Below are positions 42,390 through 54,768 of a stretch of DNA of 64,000 nt, piece by piece. The stretch comes from Myxococcales bacterium (GTDB lineage: Bacteria; Myxococcota_A; Polyangia; Polyangiales; Ga0077539). Every line of letters begins with the position of its first letter. The stretch's first letter is position 1. The notes beneath the pieces are model-generated. The model worked only from the letters and a program-made list of their open reading frames with translations. It ran no database searches and was not told the DNA's origin. The stretch spans positions 124,001 to 188,000 of the forward strand of contig JAEUKH010000004.1 of assembly GCA_016792845.1 (NCBI GenBank). The letters are read 5' to 3'. A program made the position numbers and the translations under genes.

Positions 42390-45014
42390 ATGAAGCAAAA
42401 GATTCTCTGGCTCGCGTCTCTCGCGTTCGTGGTCGGGTGCGAGGGTCGCAGCGTGGTGGGCGGGCCGATTGATAGCGGCGCGGTCCGCGACGTGGTCGAC
42501 AGCGGCGCAGATGCGCAGGGCCTTGACGCGCAGGGCGTCGACGCCCCGCCGGTCGACGTCGCGACCTTCGACGTCTTCGACGCCGAGGCGGGCGCGGTCG
42601 ACGCGCAGGTCGACGTGGTCGACGCGAGCGAAGACCGCCCCGAGGTCTTCTCGGGCTGTCGCAGCGACGACGACTGTCGCAGCAACGAGCTCGGGCTCCT
42701 GGCCTGTGACACCGCGACCAACCGCTGCGTGACCTGCACCGCGACCAACCAGAACGCTTGCGCGGCCAACCAGTACTGCGACACCACCGCGAACCGCTGC
42801 GTGCCAGGCTGCCGCGACGACGCCGCCTGCGCGTCGAACCCCGCCGGGACGCGCTGCAACGTCAGCAACCACACCTGCGTCCCCTGCGTGGTCGACGCCC
42901 ACTGCCCGCCGGGCAACCTCTGCATGGGCAACACCTGCGTGGCCGGGTGCAACGAGATGCAGGCCTGCCCGATGGGCCAGAGCTGCTGCGCGGGCGGATG
43001 CGTCGACGCCCAGAGCAACATCGCCCACTGCGGCGCCTGCGGCAACGCGTGCGCGGTGGCCAACGGCTCGGCGACCTGCATGGGCGGGCGCTGCGCCGTC
43101 GCGATGTGCAACCCGGGTCGCGGCGACTGCGACACGAACGCGGCCAACGGCTGTGAGACCGACACCCGCACGAGCGCCATGCACTGCGGCGCGTGCGGCG
43201 CGGCCTGCGCGGCCCGCCCCAACACCGCCGCCAGCTGCGAGTCTGGGGTCTGCGCCTACGTCTGCACCGCGGGCTTCGCTGACTGCGACGGCGAGCCGTC
43301 GAACGGCTGCGAGGTCGACCTGCGCAGCACCCTCGCGCACTGCGGGGCCTGCGGCAACGTGTGCGCGCCGCGCGCGAATTCGAGCGTGATGTGCACCGCC
43401 GGGGCCTGCGCATACCAGTGCAACACGGGCTTCGCCGACTGCGACAACAACCCCGCCAACGGCTGCGAGACCGACACCCGCACGAGCACGGGCAACTGCG
43501 GCCGCTGCGGCACGATGTGCACCACGGGCATGACCTGCTCGAACGGCACCTGCGGCAACATCTGTCAGGCGCCGACGACCTTCTGCAACGGGCAGTGCGC
43601 CAACACCGCCACCGATGTGGCCAACTGCGGGCGCTGCGCGAACGCCTGCCCGACCCCCGCGAACGCCGTCGCGACCTGCGCCAACGGCGCCTGCGGCGGC
43701 ACCTGCAACGCGGGCTTCGGCGACTGCGACAACAGCCTCGCCAACGGCTGCGAGACCAACGTGCGCACGAGCGTGATGCACTGCGGGGCCTGCGGCGCGG
43801 CCTGCGCGGCCCGGGCCAACGCGAGCGCGGCCTGTACGAACGGGGCCTGCGCGTACACCTGCAACGCGGGCTTCGCAGATTGTGACGGCAACCCCGCCAA
43901 CGGGTGCGAGGTCGACACGCGCTCGAACGTGTCGAACTGCGGCGGCTGCGGGCGCGCGTGCGTGCTGGCCAACGCCACCGCGGTGTGCACGAGCGGCGCC
44001 TGCGCGATCGGCGCGTGCAACGCGGGCTTCGGCAACTGCGACAGCATGGTGCCGAACGGGTGCGAGACCAACACCACCATCAACACCAGCCACTGCGGCC
44101 GCTGCGCCAACATGTGCGCCACCGGCGCGGTCTGCGCGGCCAGCACCTGCTCGTGCCCGGTGGGCTTCACGGCCTGCGGCGGGCAGTGCGTGAACATCGC
44201 CGCCGACAGCGACAACTGCGGCAGCTGCGGCAACCGTTGCCCCACCGGGCAGGTGTGCGTCGCGGGCCTCTGCCGCACCACTTGCTCGCCCGGGTCGACG
44301 CTCTGCAACGGCGACTGCGTCATCCTCGGGAACGACGTGAACAACTGCGGCGCGTGCGGCAACCGCTGCCCGGCCGAGCACCTCTGTTCGGGCGGCGTCT
44401 GCACCCCGATCATCACCACCACGGACATCGGCTGCGCCGACGGCGGCCGCGAGGCCTTCACCGACCGTACGGCCTTCCCGAACATCGCGGCGTGCTCGGG
44501 CGGGTGGTCGCGTCAGGGCATCTTCCCGGCGCCGCTTCGCTCGGGCGTGGTGGCTTGCGAGCGCTCGGGCGACGACGGGCCGAACCCCAACGGCGCCAAC
44601 TGCTCGTCGGCCGACCTCTGCGCTCCGGGCTGGCACCTTTGCCGCGCGGGCGAGGTCTTGACCCGTACGGCCAACCGCGGGTGCGCGGGTACGACCTTCC
44701 CGGCTGATACGTTCTACGCGGCGGCGGCCTCGGGCACGGGCTGCGGCGTGTGCGCGCTCTTGACGGGCACGGGCACCACCAACTGCAACTCGTTGAGCTG
44801 CCAGACCGGGTGCCGCGAAGACCCGTCGCTTAACAACGACTTCTTCGGCTGCGGCACCTATGGCGCGGGCGCCAACTGCGACGGCATGAACTTCTTCTCG
44901 AACAACGACTGCGGCGCCCTCGGCGCCCCGTGGGCCTGCAACGGCGGCACCATGGAGTCGATCACCGTGACCAAGCCCCTCGGCACCCGCGGGGGCGTGC
45001 TCTGCTGCCGCTGA
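42390..45014 (+). CDS. Large Cys-rich repeat lipoprotein
   Basis: 874 residues from the ATG at 42390, with GAGAGGAG about eight bases upstream. The signal peptide ends LAFVVGC. An Asp/Ala/Val tether is followed by an array of Cys-rich units. Six of these begin NGCE, mostly as NGCETDTRT or NGCEVD, with HCGACG and CNAGFADCD in each; two further CNGxC/NCGxCG units follow. The C-terminal ~180 residues (GGWSRQGIFPAP, CAPGWHLCRAGEVL, GTRGGVLCCR) form a separate lectin-like Cys domain. Similar surface proteins abound in myxobacteria and are often misannotated as tryptophan synthase. Adhesion or outer-surface display is inferred. Confidence 0.85.
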   Translation: MKQKILWLASLAFVVGCEGRSVVGGPIDSGAVRDVVDSGADAQGLDAQGVDAPPVDVATFDVFDAEAGAVDAQVDVVDASEDRPEVFSGCRSDDDCRSNELGLLACDTATNRCVTCTATNQNACAANQYCDTTANRCVPGCRDDAACASNPAGTRCNVSNHTCVPCVVDAHCPPGNLCMGNTCVAGCNEMQACPMGQSCCAGGCVDAQSNIAHCGACGNACAVANGSATCMGGRCAVAMCNPGRGDCDTNAANGCETDTRTSAMHCGACGAACAARPNTAASCESGVCAYVCTAGFADCDGEPSNGCEVDLRSTLAHCGACGNVCAPRANSSVMCTAGACAYQCNTGFADCDNNPANGCETDTRTSTGNCGRCGTMCTTGMTCSNGTCGNICQAPTTFCNGQCANTATDVANCGRCANACPTPANAVATCANGACGGTCNAGFGDCDNSLANGCETNVRTSVMHCGACGAACAARANASAACTNGACAYTCNAGFADCDGNPANGCEVDTRSNVSNCGGCGRACVLANATAVCTSGACAIGACNAGFGNCDSMVPNGCETNTTINTSHCGRCANMCATGAVCAASTCSCPVGFTACGGQCVNIAADSDNCGSCGNRCPTGQVCVAGLCRTTCSPGSTLCNGDCVILGNDVNNCGACGNRCPAEHLCSGGVCTPIITTTDIGCADGGREAFTDRTAFPNIAACSGGWSRQGIFPAPLRSGVVACERSGDDGPNPNGANCSSADLCAPGWHLCRAGEVLTRTANRGCAGTTFPADTFYAAAASGTGCGVCALLTGTGTTNCNSLSCQTGCREDPSLNNDFFGCGTYGAGANCDGMNFFSNNDCGALGAPWACNGGTMESITVTKPLGTRGGVLCCR

Positions 45015-45088
45015 AAAGGGCGAAACCGGGTTGTCAGAGGCGCTGCCGACATTGACGAAGGCGCCTCGTCGGCGCTAGCTACCGCGCC

Positions 45089-47806
<2,718 letters not shown>

Positions 47807-47892
47807 GCCACGCCTCGGGTGACGGCCTCGCAGGTGCGCGTCGGTGCGCCCGCGGGGCCGTCGGCCTTTGGGGGCGTCCCGCAGCCTCAAGA

Positions 47893-47956
47893 GCGCCCCG
47901 GAGGGCGCGTCGAGGGGGTGAGGCCGTCGGCAAGCCCTGAGGGCCCCGGAAGGGCC
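47893..47956. terminator. Two GC hairpins between convergent acnA and OPT genes
   Basis: GCGCCC-CGGA-GGGCGC lies at 47893-47908 and GGCCC-CGGAA-GGGCC at 47942-47956, in the 168-base gap between convergent genes. Neither has a T run. They are plausible but unproven terminators; I see no gene in the gap. Confidence 0.35.
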
Positions 47957-47974
47957 GCGCGCGCGCCGCGGAGC

Positions 47975-49849
47975 TCAGTGGTTGATGAACTCGAGCAACA
48001 TGGCGACGGCGGGCATCAAGATCGAGCCCACCACGGCCTCGCCGGCGATCATGCCTGAGGCGAGGGGGGCGGCGTAGCGCTCGAAATGCCCGTCGGGGCC
48101 CGGCGAGACCTTGCGCCACACGGCGGCGATCACGGCCCCGAGGGCGATGGCGATGTTGAGCGACGGGGGCAAAATCAGCGCAAACCCCAACGCCGCGGGA
48201 ATGGGGATGAACCAGAACCGGCTGCCCTCGCCGTCTCGCTTGCGCACCGCGAGGAGGAGCTCGAACACGACCCCCACGACGATGCCGATCTTCGAGGCCG
48301 TCAGCGCGCCGTGCGGGAGGTACCCGAGGCCGCGCTCCATCGCGATGGCCAGGGTCGCGATCTTGAGGCCCGTGGGCGCCGAGAGCTGCCCGGGGTTCAA
48401 GCCGATGCCGTAGGTGTGCTGCAACACGTTGAACACCATCGGCGTGAGGAGCGCCCCGATGGGGATCACGATCAGCTGCGCGAGCACGAGGGTGCGAAAC
48501 CGCCCGCCGAGGCGCTGGGCCACCCAGAACGCGGGCACCACGTTCTCTGACGACGCCTGCGGGCTCGCGCTCACATACGCCGCGGTGAGGTTGGCCCGAA
48601 TCTGCGCGGGCCAGAGCACGCCGAAGAGAAACTGCGTCGCGTTGGCCATGAGCGACACCGGCCCCGAGCCCGTGATGCCGAGCACCCGAAGCCCCGCGAT
48701 GATGAGCAGGGGCTGAATCGCGACCGCGAGGAGCACTTCGGTCACCGGCATCGCGAACCAGCTCGTGGTGAGCCACACCAGGAGCGCGACGCTCACCCCG
48801 AGGCCCGTCACCACCCACCAGGTGGGGATGCTCTCGTCGGCCTGAGACTCGAAGGCGGGCTCGTCGGCGGGCGCGCTGCGGGTCATCACGCTGCGCACCA
48901 CGGGGATGAGCACGCTCGTCACCGCGGCGGCGATCATCATCGCCGTGGCCGGCCACATCATCCACTGGACGACGTACTTGAAGTGCGAGTGCGCGGCGCT
49001 GAACTCGGCCGCCTTGCCGCACGACGCCCTCAGAAACGCGAGGGTCTGGGCGCGCTCGGGGTCGCTCAGACCCCCGAGCCGGTCGAGCTCGGTGAGGCAG
49101 CGGCCGAGCTCGGCCTCGGGCACCCCCGAGAGGGCCGAGTAGCGGGCGACCTTCTCGCCGAAGAGCGAGATGATCCATGTGCCGAGGAGCCCCGAGAGGC
49201 CCACCGAGAGCGGCACGAGCATGCCGAGGCCGATGGCGGCGAGCTCGAGGCCGAGGGCGAGGTTCAGCGCGGGGTTGCCCACGATGGGCGTGATGACCCC
49301 GAGGCCGTCGCGCAAGAAGGTGAGAAAGCCCGCGACGCCGGTGGTGGTGGTGAGCACGTCGCGGCGCGATTTGGTGCTCTCGCTCGCGCTCGGGTCGGTG
49401 AGAGTCTGCGCGATCGAGAGCGTGGCCTGAGAGGTGGGCCACGGCAGCTTGCGGTCTTTCAAGATCGAGGCGCGGGGCACGATGCCCATGAAGACGCCGA
49501 GGTTGGCCGAGACCACGAGCCACACGAACATCTGCAACGACGACGGGTGAAAGCCGATGTCGCGGCCCGTGAGCGCGTGGATGTAATAGAACGCCGCGAG
49601 GATCACCACCATGAAGGCGATGCCCGAGACCATGCCGATCATCGACTGGATGAGGTTGAGCTGAACGGCCAGCTCGCGCCCCTTCATGCGCTTGCCGAGC
49701 ACGAAGGCCGCGAGAAACATGCCCCCGAGGGTGAGGTCGACGCTCTGCCCGAGCTTCAGGGTGACGTAGGGCGTGGCCGCGGCGGCCAGCGCGCAGAGCA
49801 GACACCCGAGCACCACGGTGCGGAGGTTCAGTTCGTTGTCGCGGTTCAT
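47975..49849 (-). CDS. OPT-family oligopeptide/metal-chelate transporter
   Basis: 624 residues with about 14 hydrophobic segments. The family pattern is visible in the N-terminal ATPYVTLKLGQSVDLTLGGMFLAAFV, QSMIGMVSGIAFMV, LPWPTSQATLSIAQTL, VGNPALNLALGLELAAIGLGML and the C-terminal GEAVVGSILMPAV. OPT proteins are proton-coupled inner-membrane importers of peptides or metal chelates; substrate cannot be read from sequence. A large soluble loop (~220-265, ALSGVPEAELGRCLTELDRL) is less typical. The gene converges on acnA. Confidence 0.9.
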   Translation of the reverse strand: MNRDNELNLRTVVLGCLLCALAAAATPYVTLKLGQSVDLTLGGMFLAAFVLGKRMKGRELAVQLNLIQSMIGMVSGIAFMVVILAAFYYIHALTGRDIGFHPSSLQMFVWLVVSANLGVFMGIVPRASILKDRKLPWPTSQATLSIAQTLTDPSASESTKSRRDVLTTTTGVAGFLTFLRDGLGVITPIVGNPALNLALGLELAAIGLGMLVPLSVGLSGLLGTWIISLFGEKVARYSALSGVPEAELGRCLTELDRLGGLSDPERAQTLAFLRASCGKAAEFSAAHSHFKYVVQWMMWPATAMMIAAAVTSVLIPVVRSVMTRSAPADEPAFESQADESIPTWWVVTGLGVSVALLVWLTTSWFAMPVTEVLLAVAIQPLLIIAGLRVLGITGSGPVSLMANATQFLFGVLWPAQIRANLTAAYVSASPQASSENVVPAFWVAQRLGGRFRTLVLAQLIVIPIGALLTPMVFNVLQHTYGIGLNPGQLSAPTGLKIATLAIAMERGLGYLPHGALTASKIGIVVGVVFELLLAVRKRDGEGSRFWFIPIPAALGFALILPPSLNIAIALGAVIAAVWRKVSPGPDGHFERYAAPLASGMIAGEAVVGSILMPAVAMLLEFINH

Positions 49850-49915
49850 CTCGCCCGCGACGCTACCTCAAAGGCTCTGCCAGGGTGCGGGCAAATTTGG
49901 CCAATTTGTGCGTGT

Positions 49916-51358
49916 TTATCGCTCGACCGCGGCGGCCGGGTTGGGCGGCGGCACGAGGCTCACCTGCGGCCGTCGGTGGGGCACCGGGCTCGTCGCGTCG
50001 CGCCGCTCGACCAGGGCGCCGCCGTCGAGCATGTAGAGGCCCCCGGCGGTGTGCGGGCCGTCGGTGCGGATCCAGATGATGGGCTTCTCGAGCGAGGCCA
50101 CGTCGCCCCTCTCGACGTCGATGATGGCCGGGCTCCAGGTGCCGCTGTTGGCGTAGAGGGTGTCCTCCTCCCAGAACGAGTAGGCGACGTGGGTGTGGCC
50201 GAAGACCACCGCCCTGACGCCGTAGATCTCGGCGATGTCGCGCGCGGTCGCGGCGATGCGTCGGTAGTTGTCGTCGAGGCCCCGCGAGGGCAGGGCGGCC
50301 TCGTAGGCGGCCATGAGGGCGGTGGCGCCGAGGGCCGCGCCGACGGCCTTGCGGTTGCGCACCACGAGCGGGGTCAGAACAGCGCCCACCGAGAGTCCGC
50401 CGAGCACCAGGCGGTCGACGTAGAACTCTCGAATCACCTTGTGCAGCACCTCGTCGGCGGGGGGCGAGAAGAGCCGCGCGTGACGGGCGAGGCGCTCGGG
50501 GTCGCAGCCGGTCTCGTGGGCGGCGGCGTCGAGGTTTCGCTCGAAGCGGTCTTCGCTGCCGAGGTCGCGCCCGCGCCAGGTCTGGTACACGATGCCGAAG
50601 CTGCCCGCGAGCCACACCTGCGCGAGCGAGTGGTGGCTCGAAAAATAGTGCTTGAACCAGTGCTTGACGTACGCCGCGGCGCTCATGTCCCACGAGTCGT
50701 CGAAGTGCGGGTTCATGGTGCCGAGGCGCGACCCGAGGAGGCGAAAGGTGATCGACCCCACGGTGGGCGCGATCTCGCGGTCTCGCCCACGTTTGGGCGG
50801 CACCAACGGCCGCATCGGATAGCGGAACGAGCAGTACGGGTCGTACTGGTTGCCGTGCTCGATGTGGATGCCATCGTCGGTGTGGTGAAACCACAGACGG
50901 AAGCGCACGAGGTCGCCCGCCCGGGCGCTGCCGGCTTCGAGCGCCAGGCGCTCACGGAGGCGCCGCTGGACGCCGTCGAAGCCGAGCTGCGGGTCGTGGT
51001 TGCCCGCGATGAAGGTGATGGCGTGACCCGCCCTTAGCCAGCGCGCCAGGGCCGCGACGAAGCAAGGGTGCTCGTGCAGGATGCGGTCGAGGAGCTCGAG
51101 CGCGACGGGCTCGGTGCGCGGCAGGTCTTCGAAGGTCGCCTCGCCGCGCACGACCCGGCCCGCGTCGAAGTCGAAGAGGTCGCCGTTGAAGACCAGCTCG
51201 CCCGCGTCGCCCGGCGCCATCGCCGCGAGGATCGACTCGACCAGGCTGACGAACTCGCCCGAGGGGAAGTACGGGCGCTGACGCCAGCGCATCCAGACGC
51301 CGTCGCTGTCGACGGGCTCACAGAGATGAACATCCGAGAGAATGACGGTGTGTTTCAT
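49916..51358 (-). CDS. Metallophosphoesterase
   Basis: 480 residues from the ATG at 51358; GTG codons one and two positions upstream are alternatives. The dinuclear-metal phosphoesterase motifs are in order: ILSDVHLCE (DxH), FNGDLFDFD (GDxxD), FIAGNHDPQL (GNHD), a His region HIEHGNQYDPYC and FGHTHVAY (GHxH). Two hydrophobic segments around residues 330-365 may insert in the membrane (LVLGGLSVGAVLTPLVV, AVGAALGATALMAAYEAAL). The substrate is unknown; family members hydrolyse phosphodiesters or UDP-diacylglucosamine. It is divergent from ettA. Confidence 0.88.
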   Translation of the reverse strand: MKHTVILSDVHLCEPVDSDGVWMRWRQRPYFPSGEFVSLVESILAAMAPGDAGELVFNGDLFDFDAGRVVRGEATFEDLPRTEPVALELLDRILHEHPCFVAALARWLRAGHAITFIAGNHDPQLGFDGVQRRLRERLALEAGSARAGDLVRFRLWFHHTDDGIHIEHGNQYDPYCSFRYPMRPLVPPKRGRDREIAPTVGSITFRLLGSRLGTMNPHFDDSWDMSAAAYVKHWFKHYFSSHHSLAQVWLAGSFGIVYQTWRGRDLGSEDRFERNLDAAAHETGCDPERLARHARLFSPPADEVLHKVIREFYVDRLVLGGLSVGAVLTPLVVRNRKAVGAALGATALMAAYEAALPSRGLDDNYRRIAATARDIAEIYGVRAVVFGHTHVAYSFWEEDTLYANSGTWSPAIIDVERGDVASLEKPIIWIRTDGPHTAGGLYMLDGGALVERRDATSPVPHRRPQVSLVPPPNPAAAVER

Positions 51359-51451
51359 CACCACCTAAGGGGGACAGGAGGGCGCCTCGCGGGAAGCGCA
51401 CGCGGGGCGAGAAGCTGTGATAGAGGCAGTGAAGGTCTCACAGGCGAAACC

Positions 51452-53125
51452 ATGGCCCACGAATTTGTCATGACAATGCAAGACGTCCGAAAGGTCGTCG
51501 CACCGAAGCGCGAAATCTTAAAGGGGATGAGCCTCTCGTTCTACCCCGGCGCCAAGATCGGTGTCCTCGGGTCGAACGGCTCTGGCAAGAGCACCCTCTT
51601 GCGCCTCATGGCCGGGGTCGACACCGAGTATTTCGGTGAGATCTGGCGCGCCAAGAATGTGCGCATGGGCTACCTCCCGCAGGAGCCCCACCTCGACCCG
51701 AGCCTCGACGTGAGGGGCAACGTCGACCTCGGCGTCAAGCCCATCAAAGACCTCCTCGCGAAGTTCGAAGCCCTGTCGATGAAGCTCGGCGAGTCGATGC
51801 CCGAGAAGGAATACGACAAGGTCATGGCCGACTTCACCGCCGCCCAAGAGACCATCGACGCCCTCGACGGGTGGAACCTCGACCGCCACGTCGAGATCGC
51901 GATGGACGCCCTGCGTCTGCCGCCTCCCGACGCCAACGTCGCGACGCTCTCGGGCGGCGAGCGGCGCCGCGTGGCCCTCTGCCGACTCCTGCTCGAGAAG
52001 CCCGACATGTTGCTCCTCGACGAGCCCACCAACCACCTCGACGCTGAGAGCGTGGCGTGGCTCGAGCAGCACCTTCACGCCTTCCCCGGCACGGTCATCG
52101 CGGTGACCCACGACCGGTACTTCCTCGACAACGTCGCCGGGTGGATCCTCGAGCTCGATCGCGGCGAGGGGTACCCCTTCAAGGGCAACTACACCGCGTG
52201 GCTTGAGCAGAAGAAGACGCGCCTCGAACACGAAGAGAAGTCTGAGAGCGCGCGCCGCCGCACGCTGGCCCGGGAGCTCGAGTGGGTGCGCCTCGCGCCC
52301 CGCGCGCGGCAGGCCAAGAGCAAGGCCCGCCTCGCCGCGTACGAGAGCATGGTGGCCGAGGCCGCGGCCGAGAAGGTGACCCAGGCCGACGTGCAGATTC
52401 CGCCCGGGCCGAGGCTCGGCGACCTGGTGATCGATGCGAAGAACCTCGGCAAGCGCTTCGGCGACCGGGTGCTCTTCGAGGGGCTAGAGTTCAAGCTCCC
52501 GAAGGGCGGCATCGTCGGCATCATCGGCGCGAACGGCACGGGCAAGAGCACGCTCTTCAAGATCCTCGCGGGGGTCGAGACGCCCGACGCCGGGGCCCTC
52601 AACGTCGGCGACTCGGTGGTGCTCTCGTATGTCGATCAGTCGCGCGACGCCCTCGACCCGAACAAGACCGTGTGGGACGAAGTGGCCGAAGGCAAAGAGC
52701 AGCTCACCCTCGGCAAGCGCACCCTCAACACCCGGGCCTACGTAGGCGGCTTCGGCTTCAAGGGCAGCGACCAGCAGAAGCGCGTGGGCGAGCTCTCGGG
52801 CGGCGAGCGAAACCGCGTCCACCTCGCCAAAACGCTGAAGAAGGGCGGCAACGTGCTGCTCCTCGACGAGCCCACCAACGACCTCGACGTCGACACCTTG
52901 CGCGCCCTCGAAGACGCGCTCATCGAGTTCGCCGGCTGCGCCCTGGTGATCTCGCACGACCGCTGGTTTCTCGACCGCATCGCCACGCACATGCTCGCCT
53001 TCGAGGGCGACTCGAAGGTGGTCTGGTTCGAAGGCAACTATCAAGAGTACGAGGCCGACCGGGTGAAGCGACTCGGCGCCGAGGCCGCCCAGCCCCACCG
53101 CGTTCGGTACAAGAAGCTCGCGTGA
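51452..53125 (+). CDS. ettA: ABC-F translation factor EttA
   Basis: 557 residues from the ATG at 51452 (MAHEFVMTMQDVRKVV); the open frame upstream is antisense to the phosphoesterase. Two soluble ABC domains: Walker A GSNGSGKSTLL and GANGTGKSTLF, signatures LSGGERRRVAL and LSGGERNRVHL, Walker B MLLLDEPTNHLD and VLLLDEPTNDLD. The inter-domain linker (ARRRTLARELEWVRLAPRARQAKSKARL) is typical of ABC-F proteins, as is the lack of membrane segments. EttA binds the ribosomal E site and gates elongation by energy state. The stop overlaps the next gene (GTGA). Confidence 0.95.
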   Translation: MAHEFVMTMQDVRKVVAPKREILKGMSLSFYPGAKIGVLGSNGSGKSTLLRLMAGVDTEYFGEIWRAKNVRMGYLPQEPHLDPSLDVRGNVDLGVKPIKDLLAKFEALSMKLGESMPEKEYDKVMADFTAAQETIDALDGWNLDRHVEIAMDALRLPPPDANVATLSGGERRRVALCRLLLEKPDMLLLDEPTNHLDAESVAWLEQHLHAFPGTVIAVTHDRYFLDNVAGWILELDRGEGYPFKGNYTAWLEQKKTRLEHEEKSESARRRTLARELEWVRLAPRARQAKSKARLAAYESMVAEAAAEKVTQADVQIPPGPRLGDLVIDAKNLGKRFGDRVLFEGLEFKLPKGGIVGIIGANGTGKSTLFKILAGVETPDAGALNVGDSVVLSYVDQSRDALDPNKTVWDEVAEGKEQLTLGKRTLNTRAYVGGFGFKGSDQQKRVGELSGGERNRVHLAKTLKKGGNVLLLDEPTNDLDVDTLRALEDALIEFAGCALVISHDRWFLDRIATHMLAFEGDSKVVWFEGNYQEYEADRVKRLGAEAAQPHRVRYKKLA

Positions 53126-54720
53126 TCAATCTCGAAGACCGGGGGTACACCCCCGCGCGCCGCGACGTCGCCGAACTCCTCGCGCGCCTCGCGACCTGTG
53201 ACGACAAAGACGCCGCCCGCATTGAGCGGCTCGTGGCCGCGCACCCCGACCACGCCTGGCGCCTCGCGTCGGCGTCGCTCGGAGCCGCCCTTGCCCCGGC
53301 CCGCGGGCGCCTCGTCGACGTGATGGTGTCGCTCGCGGCCCTCGAACCCTCGGCCGAGCGATGGCGCGCGGTGATGGCCCTCCTCGACGACGCAGACCCC
53401 AAGGCCCGTCGAAACGCGCTCATCGGCCTCGCCCGGGTTGACGACCCCGCCCTCGCCGCGGAGCTCGAAGCCGCCCTCCTGCCGCGCTTCGAGGCCGAGC
53501 CGCGCCCCGATCACCGGCGGAGCTTCATCGCCACCCTCGGCCGCGTCGGCGGAGCCGCCAGCGCCGCGCGCCTGCGGGCCCTCACGAGCGACGACCCGCT
53601 CACCCGCAAAGAGCTCGAACGCGCGCTCTTGCGCCTCGCCCGGCACGATGTCGGCGAGGCCCGCGAGGCGCCACGGTCGCTCCGCCCGACCCGATGGCTC
53701 AAGGTCTCGCTCTGCACCACCCCCGGCCTCGAAGCCGTGATCTTGAAGACCGCCCCCACGGCTTGGGGCGCACGCCTCGGCGCCCCCGGGGTCTGCCTCG
53801 CGACCCTCAAGGCGAGCCGCGACGAGCTCTTCGCCTCGCGCGTCGTGCGGAGCGTGGCGGTCGCGCTGCCGAGGGTGTCGCGCGGCCCTGACGGCGACCT
53901 CGCGCCCTGCATCGTGCAGTGGATGCGCTCTGACGAGGCCCAAGAGGCCCTGCGCTGCTACGCCGGGGCGCGCCCGCGCTGGGCCCTGCGGGTGGTCGGC
54001 GGAGGGCAGCACCGCGCCGCGATCGATCGGGCCCTCGCGACCCTTCGAGAGGCGCTCCCGCAATGCCTCAACGACCCGCGGAGCGCCCAAGCGTGGCTCG
54101 AAGTGCGGGTCGACCGGCTCGGGGCCGAGGCCGCGCTGGTGTTCGAAGACGACGACCGGTACCGATACCGCACCGCGATGGTCGCCGCGGCGTCACACCC
54201 CGCGGTGGCCGCCGCCCTCGTAACCGTCGCCGAGATCAGGCCCGACGACCGCGTGTGGGACCCGTTCTGCGGCTCAGGCGTCGAGCTCATCGAGCGCGGC
54301 CTCGCGGGCCCCTACGCCGCGCTCTACGGCACCGACCGGAGCGCCGAGGCCCTCGCCGCCGCGCGCACCAACGTCGCCAACAGCGGCCTCGACGGCGTCT
54401 CGCTCCGCGAGGGCGACGCCTTCGAGGGCCCGCCGCCCGACATCTCGCTCGTGCTCACCAACCCGCCGCTCGGCCACCGTGTCGATTTCGGCGTGCGGTG
54501 GAGCGACCATCTTGCGCGTTTCTTGAACACCCTCGGTCCGCGCCTCGCCCCGGGCGCGCGAATGGTCTGGCTGAGCCCTGATCCGCGTGTCACCGACGCT
54601 GGCGCGCGCGCGGGCGGCTTCTCTGTAGTTTCGTATTTTGATGTCGACCTTGGGGGTCATCGGCTCGTCTTGCAGCGTCTCGATCGGGCGAATTTGCGGC
54701 ACGATCGTCGCCGCGGCTGA
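53122..54720 (+). CDS. RNA guanine-N2-type methyltransferase with N-terminal HEAT-like region
   Basis: 532 residues, GTG start overlapping the ettA stop. Residues ~1-175 are helical repeat sequence (AERWRAVMALLDDADPKARRNALIGLARVDDP). A middle region (WLKVSLCTTPGLEAVILKTAPTAWGARL) resembles the THUMP-adjacent part of tRNA/rRNA guanine methyltransferases. The SAM domain has VWDPFCGSGVELIERGL, YGTDRSAEALAAARTNVANSG and catalytic NPPLGHRVDF. Relatives methylate guanine N2 in tRNA or 23S rRNA (TrmN, RlmL type). The HEAT-like N-terminus is unusual, and the exact target is unknown. Coupling to a ribosome factor gene supports an RNA substrate. Confidence 0.8.
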   Translation: MINLEDRGYTPARRDVAELLARLATCDDKDAARIERLVAAHPDHAWRLASASLGAALAPARGRLVDVMVSLAALEPSAERWRAVMALLDDADPKARRNALIGLARVDDPALAAELEAALLPRFEAEPRPDHRRSFIATLGRVGGAASAARLRALTSDDPLTRKELERALLRLARHDVGEAREAPRSLRPTRWLKVSLCTTPGLEAVILKTAPTAWGARLGAPGVCLATLKASRDELFASRVVRSVAVALPRVSRGPDGDLAPCIVQWMRSDEAQEALRCYAGARPRWALRVVGGGQHRAAIDRALATLREALPQCLNDPRSAQAWLEVRVDRLGAEAALVFEDDDRYRYRTAMVAAASHPAVAAALVTVAEIRPDDRVWDPFCGSGVELIERGLAGPYAALYGTDRSAEALAAARTNVANSGLDGVSLREGDAFEGPPPDISLVLTNPPLGHRVDFGVRWSDHLARFLNTLGPRLAPGARMVWLSPDPRVTDAGARAGGFSVVSYFDVDLGGHRLVLQRLDRANLRHDRRRG

Positions 54721-54768
54721 TGCTTCGCAGTTGCACCTGCGGCGGCGCAACGGCAGTCTCCCGCTTCG

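Noticed and set aside
42258..44636. 792-residue minus-strand Ala/Gly/Arg repeat frame
   Set aside because: It mirrors the Cys-rich repeat gene; the apparent repeats are the antisense of NGCE units.
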